Numbered from the stretch's first letter, positions 52,750 to 61,043 are shown. The stretch is DNA of 64,000 bases from Croceimicrobium sp965279135 (GCA_965279135.1 OZ257133.1:2542001-2606000), one strand, 5' to 3'. The notes: generated from the letters alone by a model not told the origin. Made by a program: numbers and translations.

Positions 52750-53646
52750 ATGAGAAATTCAAATTTATTAAGCTTCAGATGGATTACGCTCCTTGCCATT
52801 TCCTTCAGTTTATTCATGGTTTCATGTAATAAGGATGATGACAATAGCATGAAGCCCCCTCAAACCCCACTAACTACTAACACTAACCTGGCAAAAGTGA
52901 CTACCGACAGTATCGATTGTTTCGCTTTTACCTATCCAATCACGGTCAATATTCCGGACAGTGCTTCAGTAGTAGTTTACAACGACTCTAGTTTAATTGC
53001 ACTTTTTGAGGATCATTTTGATATCGACGAAGATTTCGACTGTTATGATGATGATATCCTTGCCTACCCCGTTACCGCAACTTTGGAAGATGGACAAGTA
53101 GTAACTCTGCAAGATAACTATGATCTATTCGATTTAATTGAAAGCTGCTACTGCGATGATCATGAATATGAAGAGTGTTTTTACCTGAATTTCCCTATCT
53201 CTGTATTACTCCCAGATGGCACTACAGTAGTTACTAATGATGAAGATGAATTGGAAGCCGCTTTTGAAGATTGGTATGACAATCATGGCGATAGTTTAGA
53301 TCCCGAGCTAGTATTCCCGATCAGTGTTACTATGGAGGAAGATGGTACCGTAATTACCCTGCAAGATGAAGATGAATTGGAAGAACTAGAAGAAGACTGT
53401 GAAGAGTATGACGAGGAGTGCTTCGACTTTGTATATCCAATAACAGTATTGAACCCTGACGGAACTTCAGTGGTGGTAAATGACGAGGACGAATTGGAAG
53501 ACGCTTTTGATGACTGGTTTGACAACAACGGTGGTGCCCAGGAACCTACATTACAATTCCCCGTAAGCATTATATGGGAAGATGGAACCACCGAAGTGGT
53601 AAATGACGAAGACGAATTGGAAGATGCTTTTGATGACTGTGATTAA
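52750..53646 (+). CDS. Acidic repeat lipoprotein (candidate partner of the TonB receptor)
   Basis: Lipoprotein of 298 residues. The signal peptide ends in SLFMVSC with the lipid-carrying Cys at residue 26. The mature part is very rich in Asp and Glu and consists of three tandem units starting at Cys57, Cys143 and Cys224 (about 81-86 residues each). Each has a half of the form CF-x-F-x-YPITV-x2-PDGT-VVVNDEDELEDAF and a half of the form FPISV-x-EDGT-VITLQDEDELEE. Acidic clusters (DEDELEDAF) occur at matching positions. It follows the receptor by 194 bases in the position usually taken by SusD and ends at a terminator. Cation or carbohydrate binding is inference. Confidence 0.85.
   Translation: MRNSNLLSFRWITLLAISFSLFMVSCNKDDDNSMKPPQTPLTTNTNLAKVTTDSIDCFAFTYPITVNIPDSASVVVYNDSSLIALFEDHFDIDEDFDCYDDDILAYPVTATLEDGQVVTLQDNYDLFDLIESCYCDDHEYEECFYLNFPISVLLPDGTTVVTNDEDELEAAFEDWYDNHGDSLDPELVFPISVTMEEDGTVITLQDEDELEELEEDCEEYDEECFDFVYPITVLNPDGTSVVVNDEDELEDAFDDWFDNNGGAQEPTLQFPVSIIWEDGTTEVVNDEDELEDAFDDCD
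52918..53643 (+). repeat. Three tandem coding repeats (81-86 codons) in the acidic lipoprotein
   Basis: Units at 52918-53175, 53176-53418 and 53419-53643, each with a YPITV/PDGT half and a FPISV/EDGT half. The later units are the most alike, with NDEDELE repeated almost unchanged; the first is the most diverged. Confidence 0.75.
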
Positions 53647-53681
53647 ATTCCATCACAGCTAAGGATTCATTAGATGTTGGA

Positions 53682-53718
53682 AAGACCCTTCTCAAATGAG
53701 GAGGGTCTTTTTTTTGTT
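53682..53718 (+). terminator. Intrinsic terminator after the acidic lipoprotein
   Basis: AAGACCCTTCTC pairs with GAGGAGGGTCTT (one G-U wobble) over a short loop, followed by eight or more T. It closes the receptor-lipoprotein unit; the next gene needs another promoter or readthrough. Confidence 0.85.
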
Positions 53719-53801
53719 TTTAAGATTCTTGAAGCGGCTCGCGGAATTGTCAGGAATTCGGATTGACTCGTTTAAACCTAAAGCTAAATCTAGTGTCCGC
53801 T

Positions 53802-54704
53802 ATGAATAGAATTAAACTGAGCCTACTTTTAACCATCATACTGAGCTTTAAAAGCTTTAGCCAAGGATGTAGCGATGCGGGATTCTGCACTGTGCATGGT
53901 TTACAAGCCAATATCAATAATCAGGACAGTTTAAATAATACTCTTAAAATAGGTGGATACTATGGAGCGGCAGATAATGACATATCGGTTTATGGAAATT
54001 ATCTGGAGTTTGGTAAGCAGATCAATGCCCTTTTCAGGATCAATGCTAAACTGACCACTCTGGGACAAATAGGAAATGGCATATCTACCTTTGGATTAGC
54101 GGATGTATTTCTAAACGTCAACTATCGAGCAACTGATGATTTCCACATCACCATTGGAGGTAAAGCACCTTTAATACAAGGAGATGCCAGTTCTGAAGGT
54201 TTAGCTCTTCCTATGGATTACCAAAGCAGTTTAGGAACCTTCGATTTAATTCTGGGATTGGCCTATGAATTTGATAAACTTCAAATTACCGCTGGATTAC
54301 AACAACCTCTTAGCCAGAATAACAATCAATTTCTGGCAAGCGAATACCCCTTGGGATCTGATTTGCGAAGCATCAAATCTACTCGTGGCTTTCAAAGAGC
54401 GGGCGATGCTCTACTTAGGGTTTCTTATCCATTAAAATCCCAGTCCAAATTGAAGTTTACTCCAAGTCTCTTATCTATCTATCACCTTGCCAATGATCAA
54501 TATTTAGATGAGTTTGATCAAACCCAGGAAATTGAGGGTTCAGAAGGATTAACAGTAAATATTAATGTTCTCTTTGATATCAGCATCAGCTCTAGAAGCT
54601 CCTTTCAGTTAAATGCTGCCGTGCCTTTACTCGTCCGGGAGGCCCGCCCTGATGGACTGACCAGAAGTTTCATTGCGAATCTAGAGTATCAAGTAAGATT
54701 CTGA
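53802..54704 (+). CDS. Outer-membrane beta-barrel-like protein
   Basis: Exported protein of about 300 residues. ATG at 53802 (MNRIKLSLLLTIILSFKSFSQ) gives a clean signal peptide; the frame before it is unlike one. The mature start is QGCSDAGFCTVHG. The remainder is alternating strands ending in the aromatic FIANLEYQVRF, the terminal Phe typical of outer-membrane barrels. Repeated short loops (FHITIGGKAPLIQGD, LQITAGLQQPLSQNNNQ) support a barrel. It follows the lipoprotein after a terminator on the same strand, so a functional link to the ECF/TonB unit is likely but unproven. No family is assigned. Confidence 0.75.
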   Translation: MNRIKLSLLLTIILSFKSFSQGCSDAGFCTVHGLQANINNQDSLNNTLKIGGYYGAADNDISVYGNYLEFGKQINALFRINAKLTTLGQIGNGISTFGLADVFLNVNYRATDDFHITIGGKAPLIQGDASSEGLALPMDYQSSLGTFDLILGLAYEFDKLQITAGLQQPLSQNNNQFLASEYPLGSDLRSIKSTRGFQRAGDALLRVSYPLKSQSKLKFTPSLLSIYHLANDQYLDEFDQTQEIEGSEGLTVNINVLFDISISSRSSFQLNAAVPLLVREARPDGLTRSFIANLEYQVRF

Positions 54705-54837
54705 TCTAAGAAACATTCTCCTAATTGAAGAGTAGGAATGTATCCTCGATTGAGAAGAGCCGGAACGAGTTTTTTAACCAATATGGCTTGGTGCCTAAAT
54801 TTCCCAAAGCTGAAAGCATATCACTATAAACTAAAAA

Positions 54838-54880
54838 TGCGCCTCAGATGGATTAATTTCTAAAGTCCATCCGAGGCGCA
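54838..54880. terminator. Bidirectional intrinsic terminator
   Basis: TGCGCCTC-A-GATGGA pairs with TCCATC-C-GAGGCGCA around a 13-base loop, with an A/C mismatch. A- and T-rich sides on both ends fit termination of the plus-strand barrel gene and of the minus-strand interrupted gene. Confidence 0.8.
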
Positions 54881-54924
54881 ACACTATTTTTCAAGAAGTA
54901 TAAGTTCCTAAAGGGAGAAGCACC

Positions 54925-55494
54925 CTAGCCCATCATTTTCATCAGCTTTTTCTTGGTGTTCTTGCATTCGCCATACTTCCATTCAGAGTCGAAACCATTC
55001 CAAAAAATGCGAATACTCTTGTCATCAAAACGGTAGATAATGACGGTTAGCTCTTCGAATTTGAATACGATGTTGTTATTGTTCTTATCATCCGATAAAT
55101 AGTCAGCATCTTTCTCGAAGATCTTTTCAATCTTGTCCAGAAATGCTATGGCTTTCGCTTTTGGGAGGTAATAGAAATCAGATGAAGATTTCAACTTTCT
55201 CCCTTCACTATTAATCTGTTCTCCGTTGAAACCAAGCAGTAGACCTTCCATTGACTTAGTCATACACTTGAAGTAAAGGGTGGTCATCTCGGCAGATTTA
55301 GCCGACTAAAGAGGAGTAATTTCAAATCGGGTAAGGCTATCGGTTGGGTCTTTAACCAACTGAAAAGCAGCAAAATCCTTAGCCTTGTAGAGAGCTACCT
55401 CTTTAGGATATTCTGGCTTCTCTTTTTTTGTAGAGGATTGAGCAATAATTGAGGGGGCGATAAAAATCGCTAATACAAAAGCGGCTACTTTCAT
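54925..55494 (-). pseudogene. Secreted protein gene split by an in-frame TAG codon
   Basis: Two ORFs lie in one reading frame on the minus strand. The first (55494-55306) has a signal peptide MKVAAFVLAIFIAPSIIAQ and ends DSLTRFEITPL then TAG. The next six codons read SAKSAE, and the frame continues with the second ORF (55287-54925: MTTLYFKCMTKSMEGLLLGF to the C-terminus KKKLMKMMG). The whole is a plausible exported protein of about 190 residues with one nonsense codon at 55306-55308. The second ORF alone has no signal peptide. Mutation, sequencing error or read-through could explain it; mutation is the simplest. Function of the intact protein unknown. Confidence 0.65.
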
Positions 55495-55821
55495 TATTAG
55501 TGGGGGATTGATTGGTTTAAAGGGAAAAGATAGGTAAAAAAGGATGTTTCTTAAAAAACTACAACCTAGATAGTGCTTAATCAGAAATTTAAGTCTTTGA
55601 ATTTTCTAAAAAGTATCTCTATAGTTATTAGTCTTTTCCAAAATCCGCTGCTTGACGCGTATACTTTTAATGAAAATAACTGTCAGGTCCACTTGTAAAG
55701 TCTTAACCCAGCTTCTCTAAACTCCTTTCGATCTAAAATTAGGAAGCCGAATCATGATTAAAAGTTTTCCCTAATTAAAAAGACCCCATAGGGGCCTTCT
55801 TTTTTAGGTCTAAAAATTCAT
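55495..55821. other. Intergenic region with a terminator, otherwise nothing identified
   Basis: About 330 bases between the split gene and the second ECF operon. Apart from the hairpin at 55776-55806 it has stops in all frames and is A/T-rich. No repeats or RNA genes were seen. Confidence 0.45.
55776..55806 (-). terminator. Terminator after the second ECF operon
   Basis: CCCC-ATA-GGGG with flanking AAG/CTT pairing (one mismatch) and A/T-tracts on both sides. It lies 16 bases after the stop of the 45-aa gene on the minus strand. Confidence 0.7.
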
Positions 55822-55959
55822 TTATTCCATAGCATCATCACAATGATGATGGTGATGGTGATGATAACCTCGATGATAGTCTCTGGGACCTAAACTAGCA
55901 TAAAGAACACCGGCTGTTATCCCTGCACTTAGGATAAGAGTTAAAACACGCTTTAGCAT
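55822..55959 (-). CDS. Tiny membrane protein with a natural seven-histidine tail (45 aa)
   Basis: ATG at 55959 to TAA at 55822. One hydrophobic segment (VLTLILSAGITAGVLYASL) is followed by GPRDYHRGY, a run of seven His, then CDDAME. The start overlaps the previous stop by one base (TAATG), which strongly suggests coupled translation. The histidine run plus Cys and Asp would bind Ni, Zn or Cu. Fourth and last gene of the ECF operon. Function is inferred only from composition. Confidence 0.65.
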   Translation of the reverse strand: MLKRVLTLILSAGITAGVLYASLGPRDYHRGYHHHHHHHCDDAME

Positions 55960-56237
55960 TAGTCTTCAGTTTTTTGGTTTGACATTCGATCAGCACATTT
56001 CACCCGTTCAGATTTAAAGTGCTCATACTCCTCATCACTCATGCTGCGAATTCGATCCGCCATTGCCCAGCGATAAGCATAATGATGTCTTCGCCTCCCC
56101 CGGAAAAACCAGGCGATGGTGCCAAAGACCAGGAAGAAAATCATGACCTTCAATAAGAAGAAAGGCACAAAATAAAGCGCGGTTCCCAAGAGAATGCCGC
56201 CGATGATAGTTTTAAGATACACTCTGTTCATTTTCAT
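55959..56237 (-). CDS. Small membrane protein of ECF operon (92 aa)
   Basis: Two hydrophobic segments near the N-terminus (TIIGGILLGTALYFVPFFLL, MIFFLVFGTIAWFF), then a basic stretch (RGRRRHHYAYRWAM) and a helical tail RSMSDEEYEHFKSERVK. The tail shares the MS-x-E-x3-FK pattern with the neighbour at 56338, suggesting related functions. No recognised domain. The next gene starts on its stop codon. Confidence 0.75.
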   Translation of the reverse strand: MKMNRVYLKTIIGGILLGTALYFVPFFLLKVMIFFLVFGTIAWFFRGRRRHHYAYRWAMADRIRSMSDEEYEHFKSERVKCADRMSNQKTED

Positions 56238-56337
56238 TTTTATTGATTTAAACAGGAAGACGATCCAGAATCAATTTTACCTTAAACTAAGCTGAAAAAA
56301 ATTGCTGTTAAATTTTAAAATATTGATTTTTAGAGAC

Positions 56338-56646
56338 TTATTTCTTGTGATCCTGATGTCTCTGCCATCGAGCTTTAAACTCTTTGCGATCCTCCGGGCT
56401 CATCTCACGCCATTTTTTCCAATGCCTGGACCGCCCACCTGGACCTCCTCGTGGCCCAATTCCTGTGAATAGTATTTTAGAGAGCACCAGCAAACCCATA
56501 GCCTGCCAATAGTTTACTTTGGCTACTCCTAGTGCTGGTACTGCTGCGAAATTCCAAAGCCACATTAGCACGGCACTCAATGCAAATAGTATTAACCCTC
56601 CAAAGAAGAGGAAAGCTGCAATCCTTTTTCCTGATCTTCCTTTCAT
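56338..56646 (-). CDS. Small membrane protein of ECF operon (102 aa)
   Basis: Two helices (AAFLFFGGLILFALSAVLMWLW and ALGVAKVNYWQAMGLLVLSKILF) are followed by a Gly/Arg-rich linker (GPRGGPGGRSRHW) and a charged C-terminal helix EMSPEDRKEFKARWQRHQ. I recall this layout (W-N at the first helix, Y-W-Q-A-x-G-L-L, Gly/His-rich linker, M-S-x-E-x-R) from small proteins next to ECF sigma genes in Bacteroidota. It starts 4 bases after the sigma stop. It might serve as a membrane anchor or anti-sigma partner, by inference. Confidence 0.8.
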   Translation of the reverse strand: MKGRSGKRIAAFLFFGGLILFALSAVLMWLWNFAAVPALGVAKVNYWQAMGLLVLSKILFTGIGPRGGPGGRSRHWKKWREMSPEDRKEFKARWQRHQDHKK

Positions 56647-56650
56647 AGTC

Positions 56651-57181
56651 TTATAATTCGTTGTACAATTCTTTTAGTCTGTTTCTTAAATGCTTAACCG
56701 CGTAACTTTTGCGAGAGGTTATTGTCTTAATGCTTTCTCCGCTTTCGGCTGCGACCTCTTTCAATTTGAAGCCTTCCAATTCAGTTTTCACAAAAGCTTC
56801 CTTTTGCTTTTCCGGTAATTCATCAAGGGCTGTCATTAAAGTTTCCCAGAAAAGACTGCGATACCACTCATCTACTTCACTTTCGGGTTGTCCAAATAGG
56901 ATTTCACGCCAGGCCTCTCCAGCTTCACCATCCAGCCAATTGTCATAAGACTCCTCTTTTGATTTGCGGTAAAAATCAGTGATCTTATTCCGAGCCACAC
57001 GAAACAACCAGGCACTTATACTTTCAATCTCATCCAGATTGATCAATCGGCTTAATTGATACCATACTTCCTGTAGAATGTCTTCAGCATCCTCATCATT
57101 ACGCACCCTATTGCGTATGAATCCGAAAAGTCGATTTCTATTTTCTTTGACCGAATCAGCTATGTCCTCATCACGACCCAC
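56651..57181 (-). CDS. ECF RNA polymerase sigma factor (second)
   Basis: Sigma factor of 176 residues. Region 2 (NRLFGFIRNRVRNDEDAEDILQEVWYQLSRL) and region 4 (LDELPEKQKEAFVKTELEGFKLKEVAAESGESIKTITSRKSYAVKHLRNRL) are complete. GTG at 57181 is used as start. It is the first gene of a minus-strand operon followed by three small membrane proteins; no FecR-type anti-sigma gene is adjacent. The likely regulators are therefore the small proteins downstream. It differs from the 48264 factor in having no TonB receptor nearby. Confidence 0.93.
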   Translation of the reverse strand: MGRDEDIADSVKENRNRLFGFIRNRVRNDEDAEDILQEVWYQLSRLINLDEIESISAWLFRVARNKITDFYRKSKEESYDNWLDGEAGEAWREILFGQPESEVDEWYRSLFWETLMTALDELPEKQKEAFVKTELEGFKLKEVAAESGESIKTITSRKSYAVKHLRNRLKELYNEL

Positions 57182-57301
57182 CTTACGAAGTAAATGAAAT
57201 TGAGTTTTAATAGCATGGATTAGATCATAGAGATGAATCTTTTGGTCCTAATTCCAGAAATGTTCTTAATGATTAAATTGCTCCTGAATGAGAATTGAGG
57301 A

Positions 57302-57511
57302 ATGAAAAAAAGAAACCGCATCCTAATAATTGTAGCTGTAGTAATTATCATCCTTCATGTTGTGCTATTAGACTATAGTGATCTCAGTTGGGACAACAAT
57401 AAAAGTAGTTATATCGGTATCCTGGCGATGGTTTTCGTAGGTATTTCGGCTGCATTGGATAAAAGCGGAAAAGTCCAGGACCTTAATGATCAAAATAAGT
57501 CCTCAGCTTAA
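57302..57511 (+). CDS. Small membrane protein (69 aa)
   Basis: Two helices (RILIIVAVVIIILHVVLLDY, then YIGILAMVFVGISAAL) separated by a hydrophilic loop DLSWDNNKSS, with a hydrophilic tail. ATG at 57302 follows AGG. It is divergent from the ECF operon and 63 bases ahead of the glycosyltransferase on the same strand. Function unknown. Confidence 0.65.
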   Translation: MKKRNRILIIVAVVIIILHVVLLDYSDLSWDNNKSSYIGILAMVFVGISAALDKSGKVQDLNDQNKSSA

Positions 57512-57574
57512 GGCTCCTCTTTTCCAATCATGGATTACTTAGCATTAGTATTTTCGCCCTGCAATTAATGCAGC

Positions 57575-59233
57575 ATGACCGACACCTTTTTTTACCGTAA
57601 CCGCTACTTGATTTTTGCATTGGCTTTGATCCTGGTCCATGCCTGCAATCTCTTTATAGATATCATGGAAGTGGATGCCGCTCAGTATGCTTCCATTTCC
57701 ATGGAGATGGGCTTTAATCAAAGCTATTTAGAGGTCTTTCATAGAGGGAGAGACTATCTCGACAAACCTCCGCTTCTTTTCTGGCTTTCTTCCCTTTCCA
57801 TGCAACTGTTCGGCATTAGCAACTTCGCCTACAAACTGCCTGCATTACTGGTACTTATCCTCGGTATTTACAGCACCTTCCGCTTTGCCCTTTTATGGTA
57901 TAGTCGCAAAATAGCCGTCTTCGCCGCGCTTATTGTGGCCAGTACCCAGGCTTTCTTCTTAATGTCAAATGATGTGCGCACCGATACCATGCTCACCGGA
58001 CTCATCATCTTCAGTATTTGGCAACTGTCGGCTTATCTGAAAAAGCCAAGCTTATTAGGGCTCATGCTATCTGCACTAGGAATCGGATGTGCCATGCTTG
58101 CTAAAGGTCCCATCGGTCTTATCATTCCGGCTATTGCCTTTACGGCAGATTTTTGCCTTAAACGACAATGGAAAAACTTCTTCCGGCCCCAATGGCTTTT
58201 ACTCAAACTACTTGTGGCTATAGTGCTTTTCCCTATGAGCTATGGGCTTTATACTCAGTTCGATCTGCACCCAGAAAAAACCGCCTATGGTATAGAGAGC
58301 CCATCAGGCTTGCGCTTCTTCTACTGGACTCAAAGCTTTGGCCGAATAACCGGTGAAAGTAGTTGGGACAATGGTGCGCCCTTTTCATTCTTCTTTACTT
58401 CAATCCTTTGGGATTTTCAGCCGTGGATCTTCTTCCTTATTCCGGCCTTAATTGTGAAGTTGAGGCAGCTATTCAGGCAAAGGTTTAGGGCCTCCGAAAA
58501 TCAGGAATTTATAAGCATGGGAGCCTTTGTTTTGGTTTTCCTGATGCTCTCAAAATCCAATTACAAGTTGCCTCATTATATTTTTCCGCTCTTCCCATTT
58601 GCGGCAATCCTAGTGGCAGATTATCTACATCAACTTTCCGATAAAGCCTTAAGGCGTTTCGCTCGATTCCAATTCGGCTTTATGCATATTTTCATTGCCA
58701 TAGTAGTTCTACTCTTCATCGGAATTTTCCCTCCGGAGAACCTTTGGTTACCTACTTTATTATTGCTGCTATTCTGTTTAATCTGGTTCGTATTCCTGAA
58801 AATTCATTCATCGGTAGATCGAGTGCTCCTGCCAAGTTTAGGTCTGATTGTCATTTTTAATCTAACCGCAGCCCTGCATTTTTATCCTAACCTTTTAAAA
58901 TACCAGGGGAGCAGTCAAGCCGGTAAGGATGTTCACGCCATGAAGATCGATAACTCCTTATTCCACTTTTATAAACGCCATGGTCATGCGCTAGATTTTT
59001 ACGCCAAACAATTGAGCAATAAGATTTTATGGGACAGTATTCCCGGTTTACCCAGCGGATCCTATGTGTTTTGTGATCAAGCCGGTTATGATGCCATTAC
59101 TGAGGAATATCCGGAAATGAAGATTGCCAGGGAGTACGATCATTATCATGTAACTTCTCTAACCATCCCTTTTCTAAATAAAAATAGTCGCCCCGATAAA
59201 TTACAGAAGCGCTACTTGTTGAGGAAGGATTAG
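57575..59233 (+). CDS. ArnT/PMT-like glycosyltransferase
   Basis: Polytopic enzyme of 552 residues with about twelve helices, of the GT-C class that transfers sugars from polyprenyl-phosphate donors at the periplasmic face. The first loop has MEVDAAQYASISMEM with the catalytic-type Asp, followed by RDYLDKPPLLFWLSSLSMQLFG and YKLPALLVLILG, the family's K-P-P-L-x-F-W motif. The C-terminal soluble part (about 440-550) includes FYKRHGHALDFYAKQL. Substrate (lipid A, protein or glycan) cannot be read from sequence. Starts 63 bases after the small membrane gene. Confidence 0.9.
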   Translation: MTDTFFYRNRYLIFALALILVHACNLFIDIMEVDAAQYASISMEMGFNQSYLEVFHRGRDYLDKPPLLFWLSSLSMQLFGISNFAYKLPALLVLILGIYSTFRFALLWYSRKIAVFAALIVASTQAFFLMSNDVRTDTMLTGLIIFSIWQLSAYLKKPSLLGLMLSALGIGCAMLAKGPIGLIIPAIAFTADFCLKRQWKNFFRPQWLLLKLLVAIVLFPMSYGLYTQFDLHPEKTAYGIESPSGLRFFYWTQSFGRITGESSWDNGAPFSFFFTSILWDFQPWIFFLIPALIVKLRQLFRQRFRASENQEFISMGAFVLVFLMLSKSNYKLPHYIFPLFPFAAILVADYLHQLSDKALRRFARFQFGFMHIFIAIVVLLFIGIFPPENLWLPTLLLLLFCLIWFVFLKIHSSVDRVLLPSLGLIVIFNLTAALHFYPNLLKYQGSSQAGKDVHAMKIDNSLFHFYKRHGHALDFYAKQLSNKILWDSIPGLPSGSYVFCDQAGYDAITEEYPEMKIAREYDHYHVTSLTIPFLNKNSRPDKLQKRYLLRKD

Positions 59234-59305
59234 ACTTGCGAGTATGTTGATAGGTGATTGGCATTACTCTGTTTTATTCCTTTAAATTCACGGTAATAAT
59301 TACCT

Positions 59306-60259
59306 ATGCTTAGATTACTACTCACACTTCTGCTCTGTCCCTTTCTAGTTAATGCTCAAAACGCCTTTGGCCAAAACGCAACCTGGCACTATGGATATTG
59401 GGAGTTCGGTTATCATGGATTTAAAAAGGTCAGCCACATTGGAGATACCACTATGCACGGTATGAACTGGCTAAAGTTTAGTGTGGAGGGAGTTTCTGAG
59501 CTAAGGACCGGACCGGGACCTAATGATCTCATTCAGGATACTGCCCGCAGGTGGCCGGATATTTTTCTTGCCACTAGAAACGACTCTGTTTTTCGCCTAT
59601 TGGATGGTGTACCTTTTCTCCTCTTTGATTTTAATGCTGATACCGGGGACAGCTGGCAATTCGCCCCTCTTGATACCACCTTTGGATGCACCAGCCTGCC
59701 AATTGCCACAGTAGCAGCAAAGGGAATTGACACTTTAGCCGGCATTCCTTTACCCTACATGGATCTAAATATGCCTATGGATTCCTTCTATTATAATGGT
59801 CAGCATCATTATCAGATCAGTTCTGGTAAAACGCTACGCAGAGTATATCGAGATATTGGTAACCTCAGATCCGTGGCGTTATTTGAGGCTGACATAAACA
59901 CCTGCGACGGTACCAGTTTTAAGGCTTTACAGCTCTCTAGCCACAACATTAAATGCTTTAGTAATGGTCAAATCAATGTTAATTTCTCGAATCGAGCTTG
60001 CAATTACTGGTCACTTCTAAATACAACTGAAGAGTCCTTTAGCCAATTAAAAATTTACCCGAATCCCAGCTCCGGCCTGGTAAAGGTTGAAGCTGAACTC
60101 AAATATCAAAAGGTGAAGATATTTGATCTCAACGGACGGCTCATTTTAGAATACGGAGCAGAAAATCAAATTGAACTACCGGTTAAAAGCGGGCTCTATA
60201 TCCTTAAGGTCGAATTTGAGAATGGGGCCAGTGAATCCGTACGAATTCAGCGACTATAA
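59306..60259 (+). CDS. T9SS-secreted protein of unknown function
   Basis: Signal peptide MLRLLLTLLLCPFLVNAQNAFGQ, a strand-rich body of about 220 residues (NATWHYGYWEFGYHGFKKVSH), and a C-terminal sorting domain (about 245-317: LKIYPNPSSGLVKVEAELK, IFDLNGRLILEYG, GLYILKVEF). It is exported by the type IX system. A short palindrome GGTAAT-A-ATTACC (59292-59304) lies just before the ATG. The body has no enzyme motif that I recognise. Convergent with the methyltransferase, overlapping by 6 bases. Confidence 0.85.
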   Translation: MLRLLLTLLLCPFLVNAQNAFGQNATWHYGYWEFGYHGFKKVSHIGDTTMHGMNWLKFSVEGVSELRTGPGPNDLIQDTARRWPDIFLATRNDSVFRLLDGVPFLLFDFNADTGDSWQFAPLDTTFGCTSLPIATVAAKGIDTLAGIPLPYMDLNMPMDSFYYNGQHHYQISSGKTLRRVYRDIGNLRSVALFEADINTCDGTSFKALQLSSHNIKCFSNGQINVNFSNRACNYWSLLNTTEESFSQLKIYPNPSSGLVKVEAELKYQKVKIFDLNGRLILEYGAENQIELPVKSGLYILKVEFENGASESVRIQRL

Positions 60260-61042
60260 ACCCTTATAAAGGTTTACATGACCGGTAGGTTTATGTAAAA
60301 AGATGGTTACCCCCCAGCAGGTACCATGTGCCTCATTCTGAATAAACATATTCCGTACTCCTTTGCTCTGTAATAAGAACATTGCCTTATTGAGATCATA
60401 AGAATTCATTTGCATCAATGGCTCTCCATAAGGACGCTTTTGGGTTAGATTCAGCAATCCATGAACAATCGGAATTCGATAACGGAAGAAATCTATGATA
60501 TGGCCCAAACGGCCTTTCTGGCAAGTGTAATTCAATTGAAATACCCCGTATCCTCCCGGCTTAATGCGATCTACTAATTGACCAAGGATGGGCAAACCGC
60601 GATCCGGATTGATATGTTGTAATACGATATAGCAATTCACCAAATCGAATTCCTGTCCGGCAACCGCGCTAAGCTCATCATCCGACATGTGAAAATTAAT
60701 ATGCTCATGTCCGAATTCAGCGGCATTCTTACGTGCTTCAGATAACATGGCTTCGCTAATATCTATGCCATCTACCTTATCCGCATAAGGAGCAAAACCA
60801 ATACTTAGACGACCCGTACCACAACCGAAATCCAAAACGCTCCCAGGCTTAAACTCAGGATCAAAGTGCTGATGAATCTGCTTAAATACTCGTTTGGCGA
60901 ACTTGTTACCTGTTTCAAAGAATTCTTTTCGATGCTCATCATTTAGGTTCGCATCGCGATACTTATCGTGAGTGAGTACCCCAAAATAAGGGTCCTTCTT
61001 ACCGTATTCCCGCCAAGCTTTATCTGAATCTGTAGTTGCCAT
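60254..61042 (-). CDS. Class I SAM-dependent methyltransferase
   Basis: Soluble methyltransferase of 262 residues. Motif I VLDFGCGTGRLSIGFAP, the acidic DGIDISEAMLSEA, and FDLVNCYIVLQHINPDRGL are those of the Methyltransf_11/25 type; the following GGYGVFQLNYT and the C-terminal LNLTQKRPYGEPLMQM are specific. It is last of the minus-strand operon with the MBOAT and SGNH-like genes, so the substrate may be a sugar or glycan chain. ATG at 61042 lies one base after the preceding stop (TAATATG). A longer frame to 61075 would overlap that gene. Confidence 0.88.
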   Translation of the reverse strand: MATTDSDKAWREYGKKDPYFGVLTHDKYRDANLNDEHRKEFFETGNKFAKRVFKQIHQHFDPEFKPGSVLDFGCGTGRLSIGFAPYADKVDGIDISEAMLSEARKNAAEFGHEHINFHMSDDELSAVAGQEFDLVNCYIVLQHINPDRGLPILGQLVDRIKPGGYGVFQLNYTCQKGRLGHIIDFFRYRIPIVHGLLNLTQKRPYGEPLMQMNSYDLNKAMFLLQSKGVRNMFIQNEAHGTCWGVTIFLHKPTGHVNLYKGL

Positions 61043-61043
61043 A

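Noticed and set aside
53283..53591. Minus-strand ORF of 102 codons rich in Ser
   Set aside because: It is the complement of the acidic repeat gene; Asp/Glu codons read backwards give Ser-rich sequence. No signal, start context or family.
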